This document shows positions 1-9,354 of a DNA stretch of 64,000 nucleotides, piece by piece (the stretch's first letter is position 1; every line of letters starts with the position of its first letter). The position numbers and the translations under genes are program-made. This DNA comes from Bowmanella denitrificans (GTDB lineage: Bacteria > Pseudomonadota > Gammaproteobacteria > Enterobacterales > Alteromonadaceae): assembly GCF_002887595.1 (NCBI RefSeq), contig NZ_PEBU01000001.1, forward strand, positions 248,001 to 312,000, written 5' to 3'. The notes below the pieces were generated by a model. That model had not been told where the DNA came from and ran no database searches. It saw only the letters and a list, made by a program, of their open reading frames with translations.

Positions 1-41
1 CAAAGTCGCAAATTCAATTCAAGTGAAATTTACACACAAAT

Positions 42-944
42 TTAATCAGGATATGACGAGCGTCGAGACCAGGTTAGCTTTTTGAGTTTGAGCATACCCG
101 TGGCAAGTCCGACACCAAACAAGATAAATGCCGCACCAATCAACATAACGACTGTAACGGATTCCTGCAGAAATAATACGCCCCAAAGCACACCAAACAC
201 GGGCACCAGATAGGCAACCGTAATTGCCTTACCAACCCCCACCCGGTCAAGTAAATGAAAGTACATAATATAGGCAATGCCTGTGCAAGCCACACCCAGT
301 ATAAATACCTGAATCCAGGCACTGTTGTCGGGCGGCTCAATTGGCCAGCTCCACCAGGCCAGCGGCGCCAGAACCAAAGCAGAGAATATTTGACTCCCGG
401 AGGCAATCGCCATGGAGGGCACCCCTTGTAACCGGGATTTGCTGTAATTGGCGGCAAAGCCATACAAACTGGCGGCACCTAACGCACAAAGCATTGGCAC
501 AATCTGAACGGATTGCTCAGGCCCTTGCCTGGCGGTTAACAAAACAAACACGCCGCTAAAACCGATCAGCAAACCTGCTACAGCAGCCTTTGACAACCTG
601 TGTCCCAGCCAGACAAACGCAATCAATGCAGCAAACATGGGAGCCGTAGCATTTAATATGGAAGTAAAGCCAGCCCCCAGAAATAAACTGGTGTAAGCAA
701 ACAAGCAAAAGGGTATGGCCGTATTGGTTAGTCCGACAATCAGAATTGGTCGCCAGTGCTGTACCACGGCTTTTTGCTGCCTAAGCCACAACAAACAGGG
801 CAATAGAAAAAGAGCGGCAATTGCAGTCCGCAGCATCATCAGTGGAATAGGGCCAAATTGTGGAGCCCCTTCCCGCATAAACAGGAATGACGCGCCCCAC
901 AGTGCAGCAAGTAACAGCAACTCGCCGATATAAATCCATCCCAC
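42..944 (-). CDS. EamA/DMT-family membrane transporter
   Basis: A 300-residue integral membrane protein of the drug/metabolite transporter superfamily. About ten hydrophobic helices are visible, arranged as two EamA repeats (roughly residues 5-140 and 150-285), the usual 10-TM length for the family. The first segment carries the typical LLLAALWGASFLFMR start of these proteins. The start codon is GTG at 942-944 and follows the ogt stop codon TAA (945-947) with no gap, so the gene is almost certainly translated as the third gene of the alkA-ogt operon. The substrate cannot be read from sequence. Being in a DNA-alkylation repair operon may hint at export of a toxic compound, but this is only inference. 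Confidence 0.88.
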   Translation of the reverse strand: MGWIYIGELLLLAALWGASFLFMREGAPQFGPIPLMMLRTAIAALFLLPCLLWLRQQKAVVQHWRPILIVGLTNTAIPFCLFAYTSLFLGAGFTSILNATAPMFAALIAFVWLGHRLSKAAVAGLLIGFSGVFVLLTARQGPEQSVQIVPMLCALGAASLYGFAANYSKSRLQGVPSMAIASGSQIFSALVLAPLAWWSWPIEPPDNSAWIQVFILGVACTGIAYIMYFHLLDRVGVGKAITVAYLVPVFGVLWGVLFLQESVTVVMLIGAAFILFGVGLATGMLKLKKLTWSRRSSYPD

Positions 945-1421
945 TTACCAGTCTCCCAAACTGAATTGTGCTTGCTCATGTTGCAGTAGCCAGGCCTTTC
1001 GTTCTATACCACCGGCATACCCTGTCAGGGTCCCATTGCTACCTATTATCCGATGGCAAGGCACCAGAATAGAAATCGGATTTTTGCCATTGGCGGCCCC
1101 CACAGCCCTGACGGCTGCGGGATTCCCAATACGGCGGGCAATTTGCGCATAACTTGCCGTTTGGCCAAAATCAACGGTTTGCAACGCCCGCCAGACCTGC
1201 TGCTGAAATTCCGTGCCAGGCGCTGCAAGGGGCAACTCGAACTGTCTGCGCTTGCCCTGAAAATATTCGTCAAGCTGTGTTACAGCCTTGTCCAATAAGC
1301 GCGTCGGCTGCGTGTCAAAGCGTTGTGTTTCGACAAATTTAATCGCGCATAAGCCTGAATGAGTGGCTGCAATTTCCACCAGACCAATGGGGCTGTGCAA
1401 ATACTGATATTGTGCACTCAT
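945..1421 (-). CDS. ogt: Methylated-DNA-[protein]-cysteine S-methyltransferase
   Basis: A 158-residue suicide repair enzyme that takes the methyl group from O6-methylguanine or O4-methylthymine onto its own cysteine. The active-site PCHR motif lies at residues 121-124 (Cys122), followed by the conserved GYAGG(I)ERK loop near residues 134-142. Length and layout match Ogt rather than full Ada, since the Ada N-terminal zinc domain is absent here. That domain is found instead in the upstream gene, with which ogt overlaps by 4 bases (ATGA). The EamA gene follows directly. Co-transcription with the Ada-like regulator implies induction by alkylation damage. Confidence 0.93.
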   Translation of the reverse strand: MSAQYQYLHSPIGLVEIAATHSGLCAIKFVETQRFDTQPTRLLDKAVTQLDEYFQGKRRQFELPLAAPGTEFQQQVWRALQTVDFGQTASYAQIARRIGNPAAVRAVGAANGKNPISILVPCHRIIGSNGTLTGYAGGIERKAWLLQHEQAQFSLGDW

Positions 1422-2764
1422 GCCTGACTCCAGAGCTGAAATGTCAGGTAACTACGCCAGGGCGCCACCAGACTGTCATCCACCGCTTGCTGTAGCAGTT
1501 GCTTTTTAATCACTAAATCAGTGTCCAACCAGATATCCGGCTGTGAGTAACCACGCAGTTTCATATAGTTGACTGTCCAGGGGCCAATCCCTTTCAGGTG
1601 AAGCAATTCATCAGCATCCAGTGGTTCACCAATTGTTGCCCAATAATGGGCAAAACGCTGTAGAGTGTCCCGGCGACTGGCAGGCATGCGCAGGAATGAC
1701 AAGTCCGCTTCAGCAATCACCTCAGGCATGGGAAACCAGCGCCCCCGCTCGGTTGAATCCCCTAATGTTTCCACCAGCAAGGTGACTTGACCAATAGCGG
1801 CTTTCACCGACACCTGCTGCCCTAAAATCGCCCGACATCCTGCTTCAAAAGCGCACCACACCCCTGGTAAACGTAAACCTTCGACCAGATGATCTGGCTG
1901 AATACCTGCAGATAACATACGTTCAGATATCACCTGACTGTCGGCATCCAGATCTAATACCCGGCGAATTTGCCCAAGTACCGTGGTGAGCTGACTCATA
2001 TCATCCAATTCCAGACGAACACTAAAGCCATGTTGCTGGGGTTGATATTCAGCGCAAAAATACCCGGAACAGGATGCCAGCCTGAACAGCCTGGCATAAC
2101 TGTTTTCTGTCACCCATTCAGTGCCTGGAACGGCGCGCAAGGCCAAAAAATCACGCAACATCGGCCAGTTGTATGGCGGTCGAAAATTAAGTTGAATCTG
2201 CATACTTTGTTGTCCAGTTGCATTGCTACGAATTTGCCCCGGGCTTAGTTGCAAGTATTGGCGAAAATTATCCTGCAGACGTCGCGACGACTGAAATCCG
2301 CATGCCAGTGCCACTTGCTCCACGTTCAGGTTAGTTTGATGCAGCAGTTGTTTAGCCTGTAACAACTGGCGAAAAAGCTGATAGCGCTTAGGGGCTATAC
2401 CCAGGCGTTGCTGAAACAACTTACGCAGATACCGATCTGTTACCCCCAGTTTGTCGGCTATATCCGCCAGGCTCAGCTCAGGATATTGCGCCAATAATTT
2501 CAGCGCCCGTTCAACACTGGTCTCAACCCCTTTCCAGGCCCAGGATTGCGGAGAACTATCTGGCCTGCAACGCAGACAAGGACGATAACCGGCCTGCATC
2601 GCCAGCTCCGCCATAGGATAATATTCAACGTTTTCTTCCTTGGGTGCTACAGCCGGGCAGATGGGCCGACAGAAAATACCGGTGGTCTTCACTGCCACGA
2701 AAAAACGCCCATCAAAACGTCGATCGCGGGAAAGCCTGGCACGTTGATAAACCTGCTGGTTCAT
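1418..2764 (-). CDS. Ada N-domain/AraC/AlkA fusion (DNA-3-methyladenine glycosylase)
   Basis: A 448-residue fusion. Residues 1-75 are the Ada metal-binding domain with the four zinc cysteines C32, C36, C63 and C66 (motifs TGIFCRP and CLRC). In Ada the first of these accepts a methyl group from DNA phosphotriesters and switches the protein to an activator. Residues about 80-180 form an AraC-type helix-turn-helix pair. The remainder is AlkA: an N-terminal AlkA domain, then a HhH-GPD glycosylase with LKGIGPWTVNY and the downstream catalytic Asp in WLDTDLVIK. So one polypeptide both senses methylation and removes 3-alkyladenine. It heads an operon with ogt and a transporter and probably regulates itself. 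The name alkA/ada2 is used variably for this fusion. Confidence 0.92.
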   Translation of the reverse strand: MNQQVYQRARLSRDRRFDGRFFVAVKTTGIFCRPICPAVAPKEENVEYYPMAELAMQAGYRPCLRCRPDSSPQSWAWKGVETSVERALKLLAQYPELSLADIADKLGVTDRYLRKLFQQRLGIAPKRYQLFRQLLQAKQLLHQTNLNVEQVALACGFQSSRRLQDNFRQYLQLSPGQIRSNATGQQSMQIQLNFRPPYNWPMLRDFLALRAVPGTEWVTENSYARLFRLASCSGYFCAEYQPQQHGFSVRLELDDMSQLTTVLGQIRRVLDLDADSQVISERMLSAGIQPDHLVEGLRLPGVWCAFEAGCRAILGQQVSVKAAIGQVTLLVETLGDSTERGRWFPMPEVIAEADLSFLRMPASRRDTLQRFAHYWATIGEPLDADELLHLKGIGPWTVNYMKLRGYSQPDIWLDTDLVIKKQLLQQAVDDSLVAPWRSYLTFQLWSQA

Positions 2765-2939
2765 AATCGTCTCTGACTGTAAAACTATGCGGAGTATTGT
2801 AACGAGTCGGTGACAAAAAATGCGATGAAAGCGGAACTCAAGCCAAAATTGTTATTCAGATGATAGAATGCCAAACCGAATCTACTGATAGTGGTAACCG
2901 CCGGGCTAACCGGTTCGACATTGAGATAGCATAAACAGA

Positions 2940-4076
2940 ATGAAGTACTTTTTTTGGCTGGTGTTATTGTGCACCGCCAGCCTGACCTGCAGCGCCCAGG
3001 ACAATTGGCTCGGTACCTTTGCCGACGAAGTTAAAACCGCAGCCCACCTTAAGGCCATTCCCGGTTATGCCTTTGCGGTGGTCAGCGCCGAGGAACCAGA
3101 CCAGGTTTTTGTGCAGGGTAAAACCCGAAAAAACGGCAAACAACCTGTGAATCAGGATACGGTGTTTCGTCTGGCCTCAGTGTCGAAGACCTTCACCTCA
3201 GTACTTGCCGCAAAATTAGTGGAACAGGGTAAATTAAACTGGAATCTGCCCCTTTCGCAGCTTGCCCCTGATTATCCGTTCAAACCTGAGCTGGCCAAGA
3301 GCATGACGCTGGGACACATCCTTAGTCAATCAAGTGGTTATATGCCAAATGCCTATGACAACCTGATTGAAGCGGACTATCCGGTTAAGCGGGTACTCAA
3401 CGAATTAGCCGGATTGAAACCTATCTGCTCACCCGGTAGCTGTTACACCTATCAAAATGCGTTATTCGCGGTGGTGGAAGAAGGATTACACAACAGCCTG
3501 CAGCAGAACTATGCGCAATTGCTACAGGAAAACTTGTTGATGCCACTGGGCATGTCCCGTTCAGGAGTCGGACGCCAGGCGCTGATGAGAGACGAAAACT
3601 GGGCACGCCCGCATGTATTGCTGGCCAAAAATCGCTGGCATGAAGTCGCGGTTAATGAAGACTACTATCGTTTTGCCCCTGCAGCAGGGGTTAACGCCAG
3701 CATTCGCGATATGCGTCAATGGCTGAAACTGATGCTGGGCCAATACCCACATCTGCTGTCCAGTCATGCAATTGAGCAATTACTGGCACCCAAAATCCGA
3801 ACCAGCCGCGAGCTGTATCGCCGTCACTGGCGCGATCATTTAAAAGATGCCCACTACGGTTTAGGCTGGCGGGTGTATGATTTTGATGGCGAATTGCTGG
3901 TGCATCACAGCGGCTGGGTTAAAGGCTACCGTGCAGATGTGGGCTTTTCGCCTAAGTATAAAACCGGCATGGTGTTTTTAATGAACGCCGAATCAAATCT
4001 GATGAATGAGATTACGGTTAACTTCTGGGCAGACTTTTTCGAACAAATGAAAATCCGTGCACAAACCGCCCCTTAA
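2940..4076 (+). CDS. Serine hydrolase, class C beta-lactamase-like (PBP/EstB family)
   Basis: A 378-residue secreted serine hydrolase. Residues 1-19 are a signal peptide (hydrophobic core FFWLVLLCTASLTCSA). The beta-lactamase/transpeptidase fold signature is complete: SVSK (the SxxK nucleophile motif, near residue 80), YQN (Tyr motif, near residue 165) and HHSGW (HxG motif, near residue 321). The family includes AmpC, esterases of the EstB type and D-aminopeptidases, so the substrate is unknown and lactamase activity should not be assumed. The gene is alone on its strand, divergent from the alkylation-repair operon and convergent with speA, sharing a terminator with it. Confidence 0.85.
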   Translation: MKYFFWLVLLCTASLTCSAQDNWLGTFADEVKTAAHLKAIPGYAFAVVSAEEPDQVFVQGKTRKNGKQPVNQDTVFRLASVSKTFTSVLAAKLVEQGKLNWNLPLSQLAPDYPFKPELAKSMTLGHILSQSSGYMPNAYDNLIEADYPVKRVLNELAGLKPICSPGSCYTYQNALFAVVEEGLHNSLQQNYAQLLQENLLMPLGMSRSGVGRQALMRDENWARPHVLLAKNRWHEVAVNEDYYRFAPAAGVNASIRDMRQWLKLMLGQYPHLLSSHAIEQLLAPKIRTSRELYRRHWRDHLKDAHYGLGWRVYDFDGELLVHHSGWVKGYRADVGFSPKYKTGMVFLMNAESNLMNEITVNFWADFFEQMKIRAQTAP

Positions 4077-4081
4077 AAAAC

Positions 4082-4115
4082 AAAAAAGCCCTGCTGGCAT
4101 GCCTGACAGGGTTTT
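4082..4115. terminator. Bidirectional rho-independent terminator
   Basis: The stem CCCTG/CAGGG (4089-4093 with 4107-4111) is flanked by an A-tract on the left and GTTTTG on the right, so it can act in both directions. It sits between the convergent serine hydrolase and speA genes. Confidence 0.7.
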
Positions 4116-4137
4116 GAGTTTATCAAGCGGCTTTGAC

Positions 4138-6057
4138 TTATTTACTGGTTTTCAAATACGTATAGCCGTGCAGACAGTCTTCATAGAAATCCGTCCACTT
4201 CACCCCTTCACGCGGTTTGATATTACCTGCAGCAACATGCTTGTCGATAATGCGCTTAACATCCTGAGCCATGGCCGAGGGGTTGTACTGCATAATGGAC
4301 AAGACATTGCTAACCGATGAACCTGTTACCACTTCTTCAATGTAGAAGTCCTGTGGATCGTCGTCGTCACTGAAGATATGCACTTCATTTAAACGCCCAA
4401 ACAGGTTGTGCATGTCTCCCATCACGTCCTGGTAAGCACCGGTCAGGAACAAACCAATATAGTAGTCTTCACCGGGTTTAAGTGGATGGATAGGCAGTAC
4501 ATCCGCCACCCCGTTTTCACCCACAAACTGGTCGATCTTGCCGTCGCTGTCACAGGTAATGTCCACCAGCGAGCAGTTTACCGTGGGTTTTTCGTTCATG
4601 CGGGTCAGCGGCACCACCGGTAGCACCTGGTCAATTGCCCAGGTGTCGGCGGCAGACTGGAATACCGAGAAGTTACACAGATACTGGGACGACAGGTCAT
4701 ACTCCAGTTCCTGTAATTCCTCAGGCACAAACTCCACTTCCTTAATCTTACGATGCAGGTACGTCATAATCTGCCAGTAGAAAGTTTCAATCTTGGCCAG
4801 TTCAGACAACGAAATCACCCGCAGTTTAAAGGCATCAATGGCTTGCTCTTTCCACTGTGAGGCGTCGTTGAAAATTTCCTGCAGATTGTCGCCTTCTTCT
4901 TTCAAAGACTCGGCCAGATCGCGCATATTACGCACAAATACGTGTTCGTCCTCTTCTTCTGAGGTGTCAAACTGCACTGTGCTGTTTTTGATCTCGCCAA
5001 CAATCTGCGCTACCACACAACTGTGGTGCGCGGTAATGGCGCGCCCGCTCTCGCTGACCAGATTAGGGTGTGGCACCCCTTCCAGATCACAAACTTCCTT
5101 CATGCCGTAAACCACATCGGCCACATATTCCTGCATGCTGTAGTTACGCGAAGAGTCGCTGGTCGACTGGGTGCCGTCATAATCGATCCCCAGACCACCG
5201 CCAACATCCACATATTCCAGATTAACGCCCATCTTGCGCAGTTCAGCGTAAATTCGGCCACCTTCAGCCACGGCATCCTTCACCGAGCGAATATCCACTA
5301 ATTGTGAGCCAATATGGAAATGCAACAGCTTCAGGGTATGAGCCAGGCCCTGCTGTTCAAGGTAACGAGCCGCATTGATAATCTCGGCAATGGTTAAGCC
5401 AAACTTAGCCCTGTCACCACCTGAACTTTCCCATTTGCCGCGACCTTTCACCGTCATTTTGGAGCGCAGACCAATAATTGGATCGATATCCAGTTCCTTG
5501 GCAATACGTACCAATGACAGCAGTTCGGAATACTTTTCCACCACCACAATAATTTTGCGGCCCAGTTTGCGTCCCAGCAGTGCCAGACGCATAAACTCTT
5601 CGTCTTTGTAACCGTTGAGAATGGTCAGGGCCGACTCATTGGTGTTAAATGCCAACACCGTCAACAATTCAGCTTTGGAACCGGCTTCCAGGCCGTAGTC
5701 GAAAGGCGCACCGGCATCGACGATCTCTTCCACAACCTCACGCATCTGGTTGACCTTCACCGGGTATACGCCCATGTAACGGCCCTGATATTCGGCTTCT
5801 TCAATCAAGTTGCGGAAGGTCTGGTTCAGCTCCGCAACCTGGGAACGAAGAATGTCATGGAAGCGCACCACCACGGGAAACTGGATGCCCTCTTCCTTCA
5901 TCTCTTCAATTACGCTGTTAAAATCTATCCTGACTTGGGGATTGCCCGGCACCGGCGTAATATGCAGGTTACCGTTCTCACCAATTTCAAAATACCCGCC
6001 GCCCCACCGCTTAACGCGATAGAGACGCTCTGCATCATCAATAGTCCAATCTGCCAA
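4138..6057 (-). CDS. speA: Biosynthetic arginine decarboxylase
   Basis: PLP enzyme converting arginine to agmatine, the first step of the agmatine route to putrescine. From the start chosen here it has 639 residues. The PLP lysine is K101 in VYPVKVNQ; HIGSQ and DVGGGLG motifs of the fold-III decarboxylases follow. An in-frame ATG at 6114 would add 19 residues, but the TTG at 6055-6057 is preferred: it is preceded by AAAGGGAG at 8-base spacing, and translation from it gives MADWTIDDA, which lines up with the MxDWSIDDA start of related SpeA proteins. The gene stands alone, divergent from lptM-lysA, so its promoter lies in the 6058-6380 gap. Confidence 0.93.
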   Translation of the reverse strand: MADWTIDDAERLYRVKRWGGGYFEIGENGNLHITPVPGNPQVRIDFNSVIEEMKEEGIQFPVVVRFHDILRSQVAELNQTFRNLIEEAEYQGRYMGVYPVKVNQMREVVEEIVDAGAPFDYGLEAGSKAELLTVLAFNTNESALTILNGYKDEEFMRLALLGRKLGRKIIVVVEKYSELLSLVRIAKELDIDPIIGLRSKMTVKGRGKWESSGGDRAKFGLTIAEIINAARYLEQQGLAHTLKLLHFHIGSQLVDIRSVKDAVAEGGRIYAELRKMGVNLEYVDVGGGLGIDYDGTQSTSDSSRNYSMQEYVADVVYGMKEVCDLEGVPHPNLVSESGRAITAHHSCVVAQIVGEIKNSTVQFDTSEEEDEHVFVRNMRDLAESLKEEGDNLQEIFNDASQWKEQAIDAFKLRVISLSELAKIETFYWQIMTYLHRKIKEVEFVPEELQELEYDLSSQYLCNFSVFQSAADTWAIDQVLPVVPLTRMNEKPTVNCSLVDITCDSDGKIDQFVGENGVADVLPIHPLKPGEDYYIGLFLTGAYQDVMGDMHNLFGRLNEVHIFSDDDDPQDFYIEEVVTGSSVSNVLSIMQYNPSAMAQDVKRIIDKHVAAGNIKPREGVKWTDFYEDCLHGYTYLKTSK

Positions 6058-6380
6058 GGTATAATCTCCCTTTGGTCGATAAGAAAAACAGGGTTGAAAC
6101 CGCTTGGGCTCCATGCGAGTGCACTTTCATAGTTGAAGGTGCAGGTGTCAGATGTCGAACTGATTCCGTACCACTTTTGCGTAATTCTGACGCTTGCAAC
6201 CTTTTGGTCTGCCAGCAGCGGAAGAAAATCTCTATTGTCTAACGGGGCATATTATAAATGGGTATATTTGCAGAACCCCAGAATTTTTATATGAATGGCG
6301 CAAAATAACAAAGCTTCGCCGTGACACAGACTTTGCTTTTTTAATCGGCAATGCCATCATAGCAGACCCGATATCCTGTG
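6058..6380. promoter_or_regulatory. Divergent intergenic region between speA and lptM-lysA
   Basis: A 323-base gap with no convincing gene. It must hold promoters for speA (leftward) and the lptM-lysA operon (rightward). An AT-rich core at 6247-6268 contains a perfect TATAAT on the minus strand (plus-strand 6251-6256), but no good -35 box lies 17 bases upstream of it. A short open frame runs from 6194 to 6487 but overlaps lptM in another frame and has no recognisable features. No hairpin strong enough to call a riboswitch was seen. Confidence 0.4.
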
Positions 6381-6551
6381 ATGAGACTCTGTGTGAAAAG
6401 GCTGAAAATTGTAGTAACCCTACTGGTATTGATGCTCAGCGCCTGTGGCAAGAACGGTGCACTTTATCTGCCAGACAAGGCTGCTGATAATCAGAAGACA
6501 CAACAGCAAGACGACAGAGCACCAAACAGTCAACCACAAGAGCAAAACTAG
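6381..6551 (+). CDS. lptM: LPS-translocon maturation chaperone LptM (YifL-type small lipoprotein)
   Basis: A 56-residue lipoprotein precursor directly before lysA. The N-terminus MRLCVKRLK is followed by a hydrophobic stretch and the lipobox LSAC (Cys22). After the cysteine comes GKNGALYLPD, the conserved GxxGxLYxP element of the LptM/YifL family, then a polar glutamine-rich tail. In E. coli LptM associates with the LptD-LptE translocon and helps its oxidative maturation, and it also lies upstream of dapF. Its TAG stop (6549-6551) abuts the lysA ATG, so the two are translationally linked. A GTG at 6393 is an alternative start. Confidence 0.88.
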   Translation: MRLCVKRLKIVVTLLVLMLSACGKNGALYLPDKAADNQKTQQQDDRAPNSQPQEQN

Positions 6552-7802
6552 ATGGACTTCTTTTCCTACCAGAATCAGCAACTGCATGCTGAAGATGTAC
6601 CGGTAGCCGACATTGTTGCCCAATACGGTACCCCTTGTTACATCTATTCCCGTGCCACTATCGAGCGCCATTGGCAAGCTTTTGACAAAGCCGTAGGCAA
6701 CCACCCGCACTTGATTTGCTATGCGGTTAAGGCTAACTCAAACATAGGTATTCTGAATCTGCTGGCACGTTTAGGCTCTGGCTTTGACATTGTATCCGGC
6801 GGCGAGCTGACCCGGGTATTAGAAGCCGGTGGTGACCCCGCCAAGGTGGTGTTCTCTGGCGTAGGTAAAACCGAGGAAGAAATTGCCTATGCGCTGGCAC
6901 AAGGTATTAAGTGCTTTAATGTCGAGTCGCCATCCGAGTTGCAGCGCATCAACAAAGTAGCGGGCCAGGCCGGTAAAAAAGCGCCGGTTTCGCTTCGCGT
7001 CAATCCTGATGTGGATGCCAAAACTCACCCTTATATCTCAACCGGCCTGAAAGCCAATAAGTTTGGTATTGAACGGGAACAGGCCATCGACGTTTATCGC
7101 CAGGCAGCCGCCATGGACAACATCAAAATTGTTGGCATGGACTGTCATATCGGCTCGCAGTTAACCCAAACAGCCCCCTTTGTGGATGCATTGGACAGAC
7201 TATTAGACCTGGTGGATGAATTAGCCAAACATGGCATCGAGATTGAACATCTGGATGTGGGTGGTGGCCTGGGCGTAACCTACAAAGATGAAACCCCACC
7301 GGATCCGGATACCTACGTACAGGCCATCGTATCCCGTATGCAGGGCCGCTCTACACTGCCGCTGATATTTGAACCGGGGCGTGCCATTATGGCCAATGCT
7401 GGCATCCTGGTCAGCAAGGTGGAATTTCTGAAACAGGGCGCGGAAAAGAATTTCGCCCTGGTGGATGCCGCCATGAACGACCTGCTGCGCCCGGCATTGT
7501 ATTCAGCCTGGATGAATATTGTTGAGGTGGACAGATCACTCAATCGCCCAAAGGCCCTGTATGATGTGGTTGGTCCGGTTTGCGAAACGGGAGATTTCCT
7601 TGGCAAAGACAGAGAACTGGGACTGGCCGAAGGCGACCTGATTGCGGTGCGCAGTGCCGGTGCTTATGGTTTCGCCATGGCCTCCAACTACAACAGCCGT
7701 TGTCGTCCGGCTGAAGTATTGGTGGATGGAAATACGCCCCACCTGATTCGTGAGCGGGAAAAGCTCGCGGACCTGTTTAAAGGCGAGTATAAACTTCCGT
7801 AA
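6552..7802 (+). CDS. lysA: Diaminopimelate decarboxylase
   Basis: A 416-residue PLP enzyme catalysing the last step of lysine synthesis, decarboxylation of meso-diaminopimelate. The PLP lysine is K60 in CYAVKANSN. HIGSQ, the DVGGGLG phosphate-binding loop, EPGRAI and the active-site CETGD motif are all present. Length agrees with the family (about 415-420). It starts immediately after lptM and is followed after 32 bases by dapF, which makes the enzyme's substrate, so the operon pairs two consecutive steps of the pathway. Confidence 0.96.
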   Translation: MDFFSYQNQQLHAEDVPVADIVAQYGTPCYIYSRATIERHWQAFDKAVGNHPHLICYAVKANSNIGILNLLARLGSGFDIVSGGELTRVLEAGGDPAKVVFSGVGKTEEEIAYALAQGIKCFNVESPSELQRINKVAGQAGKKAPVSLRVNPDVDAKTHPYISTGLKANKFGIEREQAIDVYRQAAAMDNIKIVGMDCHIGSQLTQTAPFVDALDRLLDLVDELAKHGIEIEHLDVGGGLGVTYKDETPPDPDTYVQAIVSRMQGRSTLPLIFEPGRAIMANAGILVSKVEFLKQGAEKNFALVDAAMNDLLRPALYSAWMNIVEVDRSLNRPKALYDVVGPVCETGDFLGKDRELGLAEGDLIAVRSAGAYGFAMASNYNSRCRPAEVLVDGNTPHLIREREKLADLFKGEYKLP

Positions 7803-7834
7803 AATAAGGCGATTGGATTCAACTAGTGGTACCG

Positions 7835-8665
7835 ATGCAGATTCACTTTTCAAAAATGCATGGCTTGGGCAATGACTTTATGGTGATTGATAATGTCACC
7901 CAGAATGTATTTTTTACCAAAGACAAGATTCAGCAACTGGCAGATCGTAATTTCGGCATCGGCTTTGATCAGCTTTTGATGGTGGAACCGCCTTATGATC
8001 CAGACCAGGATTTCCATTACCGGATATTTAATGCCGACGGCTCAGAAGTATCCCAATGTGGCAACGGCGCCCGCTGTTTTGCCCGTTTTGTTAAGTTAAA
8101 AGGCCTGACCAACCGCAATAAAATCGTGGTGGGTACCCGGGCTGGCCGCATGGTGCTGTACCTGGAAAAAGATGGTCAGGTCACCGTCAATATGGGTAAG
8201 CCTCAACTTGAGCCAGCCCAGATACCACTGAAAGCCAATAAAGAAGAAGCCACTTATATTATTCGCGCAGAGGATCACACGGTATTCTGTGGTGCCGTAT
8301 CGATGGGCAATCCCCATTGCGTGATGGAAGTGGAAGATATTGACAGTGCGCCAGTTGAAACGCTGGGCGCTTTACTGGTACAACATGAACGATTTCCCGA
8401 AGGAGCCAATATCGGCTTTATGCAAATCCTGTCGCCGAGGCATATAAAACTGCGTGTATATGAACGCGGTGCCGGAGAGACACTAGCCTGCGGCAGTGGC
8501 GCCTGTGCAGCCGTGGTGGTGGGGCAGTTATGGGGAAAACTGGAAAACGAAGTACAGGTCGATCTCCCCGGCGGCACTCTGAATATCCGCTGGCAGGGAC
8601 GTGACAAAGTGGTCAAGATGACCGGCCCGGCCGAACATGTATTTGATGGAAGCCTCAGTTTATGA
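7835..8665 (+). CDS. dapF: Diaminopimelate epimerase
   Basis: A 276-residue cofactor-independent racemase interconverting LL- and meso-diaminopimelate for lysine and peptidoglycan. The two catalytic cysteines are C75 (SQCGNGAR) and C219 (LACGSGAC), matching the known C73/C217 pair. An upstream in-frame GTG at 7826 would add MVP, but the ATG at 7835 gives the canonical [15 protein letters not shown] start. The 3' end overlaps the next gene by 4 bases (ATGA). Confidence 0.95.
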   Translation: MQIHFSKMHGLGNDFMVIDNVTQNVFFTKDKIQQLADRNFGIGFDQLLMVEPPYDPDQDFHYRIFNADGSEVSQCGNGARCFARFVKLKGLTNRNKIVVGTRAGRMVLYLEKDGQVTVNMGKPQLEPAQIPLKANKEEATYIIRAEDHTVFCGAVSMGNPHCVMEVEDIDSAPVETLGALLVQHERFPEGANIGFMQILSPRHIKLRVYERGAGETLACGSGACAAVVVGQLWGKLENEVQVDLPGGTLNIRWQGRDKVVKMTGPAEHVFDGSLSL

Positions 8666-9351
8666 GTGATATGTCGAGACAGGAAAAGCGCGCAGCGTCG
8701 CTGGTTGCAGACAGTGATGGCCTCAATCCCGATCAGGTCAAAGATTATCTGTTGGCCAATCCGGATTTCTTTATGTACTACCCTGGCGTGCTTGACAGTC
8801 TGCGTATTCCACATCAACAAAAAGGCGCGGTGTCGCTGGTAGAAAGGCAAGGTGAGCAGTTACGTCTTAAGGTGCGCCAGTTGCAGCACCAGATCAGCGA
8901 GCTTATGTCTGTGGCTAAACAGAACGAACGTATTTATCGTATCTATGCCGATCTGAACCTGCGCCTGTTTAGCTGTAAGACCTTATTTGAGGTACGCACA
9001 ATACTTGAGCAGGTGCTTTTGCACCAACTGGAGCTGCAAGCCATTTCCTTGCGTCTGTTCGGCTTTGATGATGACCTGCCGGAAACCAATAAGCGTTTGT
9101 TATTGGCCAAACGCTTCTCCAGTGGCTTGTTCTATTTGGGCCGCTTAAGTCAGGAAGAACAACAGTTGTTGTTTGCTGAAAAACGCATTGAGTCGGTTGC
9201 GGTGATGCTGATTGGTGAGCGCGGCGAGATGGGCTTGCTGGCCATTGGCAGTAATGAGAGCCACCATTTCCATCCGGGTATGGATACCTTACTTATTACC
9301 CAGTTACAGAAATTCCTGACATTAGTGGTACCGCAACTGGCGGAGTACTGA
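8662..9351 (+). CDS. DUF484 family protein
   Basis: A 229-residue cytoplasmic protein of the DUF484 (YigA) family, known almost only from its conserved place between dapF and xerC in gammaproteobacteria. The N-terminal part (residues about 20-60) has the [13 protein letters not shown] signature; a helical segment (65-105) leads into a GAF-like C-terminal domain. Overlap with dapF by 4 bases and only 3 bases to xerC show tight translational coupling. The function is not known; a link to chromosome-dimer resolution is suggested only by neighbourhood. Confidence 0.88.
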   Translation: MSDMSRQEKRAASLVADSDGLNPDQVKDYLLANPDFFMYYPGVLDSLRIPHQQKGAVSLVERQGEQLRLKVRQLQHQISELMSVAKQNERIYRIYADLNLRLFSCKTLFEVRTILEQVLLHQLELQAISLRLFGFDDDLPETNKRLLLAKRFSSGLFYLGRLSQEEQQLLFAEKRIESVAVMLIGERGEMGLLAIGSNESHHFHPGMDTLLITQLQKFLTLVVPQLAEY

Positions 9352-9354
9352 GTC

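Noticed and set aside
4793-6132. Several plus-strand open frames across speA
   Set aside because: Shadows of speA; no ribosome sites or domain signals.
6194-6487. 97-codon frame upstream of lysA
   Set aside because: It overlaps the better-supported lptM in another frame and has no motif or ribosome site.
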